Shown here one piece after another: positions 63,799 to 64,000 of a DNA stretch of 64,000 nucleotides. Every line of letters starts with the position of its first letter. Position 1 is the stretch's first letter. Origin of the DNA: Methylobacterium sp. E-066 (GTDB lineage Bacteria; Pseudomonadota; Alphaproteobacteria; Rhizobiales; Beijerinckiaceae); NCBI RefSeq assembly GCF_022829635.1, contig NZ_JAKSYO010000037.1:1-64000 (forward strand), written 5' to 3'. A program made the position numbers and the translations under genes. The notes under the pieces were generated by a model. It was not told the origin of the DNA, did no database searches, and saw nothing but the letters and a program-made list of their open reading frames with translations.

Positions 63799-64000
63799 AT
63801 GCTTGACGTCGCACCGCCGCTGGATACGACACGGATCGCGGAGCCGGATGCGGTTACGCTCGCGGACAGACGCCAGATCGTCTGGTCGAGCGTCATCGGG
63901 ACTACCGTCGAGTGGTACGATTTTCTGATCTACGGAACGGCCAGCGCCCTCGTCTTCAACAAGCTGTTCTTTCCCAGCATCGACCCCGTGGTCGGCACCA
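63799..64000 (+). CDS. MHS-family MFS transporter, N-terminal part (cut by window edge)
   Basis: ATG at 63799 opens a frame that continues to the window edge. About 35 cytosolic residues are followed by RRQIVWSSVIGTTVEWYDF and LIYGTASALVFNKLFFPS. The IGTTVEWYDF motif and first helix are the hallmark of the metabolite:H+ symporter group (ShiA/KgtP/ProP-like). The substrate cannot be told from this part. Confidence 0.8.
   Translation, partial: MLDVAPPLDTTRIAEPDAVTLADRRQIVWSSVIGTTVEWYDFLIYGTASALVFNKLFFPSIDPVVGT

Overview
The window is GC-rich and compact, with an alphaproteobacterial gene content: many LysR regulators, several ABC importers for amino acids and peptides, a molybdenum hydroxylase, and CHASE2-cyclase and Crp signalling. 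The content and the style of the intergenic repeats suggest Methylobacterium or a close Rhizobiales relative. This is an inference, because no rRNA or housekeeping marker is present. I see no rRNA, tRNA, CRISPR array or complete insertion sequence. Much of the window looks like accessory chromosome or megaplasmid: small transporter-regulator pairs, catabolic islands, and many decayed genes.

Layout. 1-10 kb: C-terminal tail of an IS1182-like transposase; MFS transporter with divergent LysR; DUF1993 protein; a frameshifted LysR divergent from an aldo/keto reductase; a MscS-type channel; IS1182 and IS110 transposase relics; a VOC protein; a zinc-independent alcohol-dehydrogenase-like reductase. 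10.7-17 kb: a 2Fe-2S subunit, molybdopterin subunit and di-haem cytochrome c operon (isoquinoline 1-oxidoreductase type), a PRISE-family reductase, a PRC-barrel protein and a TMEM175-like channel. 18-27.5 kb: a catabolic island with a covalent-FAD N-methyl amino acid oxidase, a V4R/DUF5943 protein, an M19 dipeptidase homologue that has lost metal ligands, a complete branched-chain-type ABC importer and a GlxA/GbdR-type AraC regulator. Together they suggest uptake and demethylation of an N-methylated amino acid or betaine.

28-33.6 kb: an orphan peptide-binding protein with M81, serine beta-lactamase-type and M20 hydrolases. 33.9-36.5 kb: a methyltransferase and a GMC oxidoreductase. 36.6-42.3 kb: a signalling group with a small unknown protein, Crp/Fnr regulator, FecR-domain protein, CHASE2 nucleotide cyclase, Gly/His-rich secreted protein and DUF3095 protein. 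42.6-49 kb: Kef-type antiporter, pirin, a second orphan peptide-binding protein and an SMP-30 lactonase. 49.2-57.8 kb: an operon on the minus strand that resembles E. coli iaaA-gsiABCD: RpiR regulator, isoaspartyl peptidase, fused double ATPase, binding protein, two permeases and P1 peptidase. It ends in a destroyed M55 peptidase gene that is cut off by a dispersed repeat. 58-64 kb: LysR, cupin, two SDRs that lack canonical catalytic residues, a LysR pseudogene with two stops, an XRE-cupin regulator and the start of an MHS-family transporter.

A degenerate intergenic repeat family, with cores such as ctggccgaaagc and cccgaaagcggtcat, recurs at about eleven places and occupies most of the long gaps. 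Decay is widespread: four transposase relics, two broken LysR genes, and remnants of an isoprenylcysteine-methyltransferase-like gene, an agmatinase-like gene and an M55 peptidase gene.
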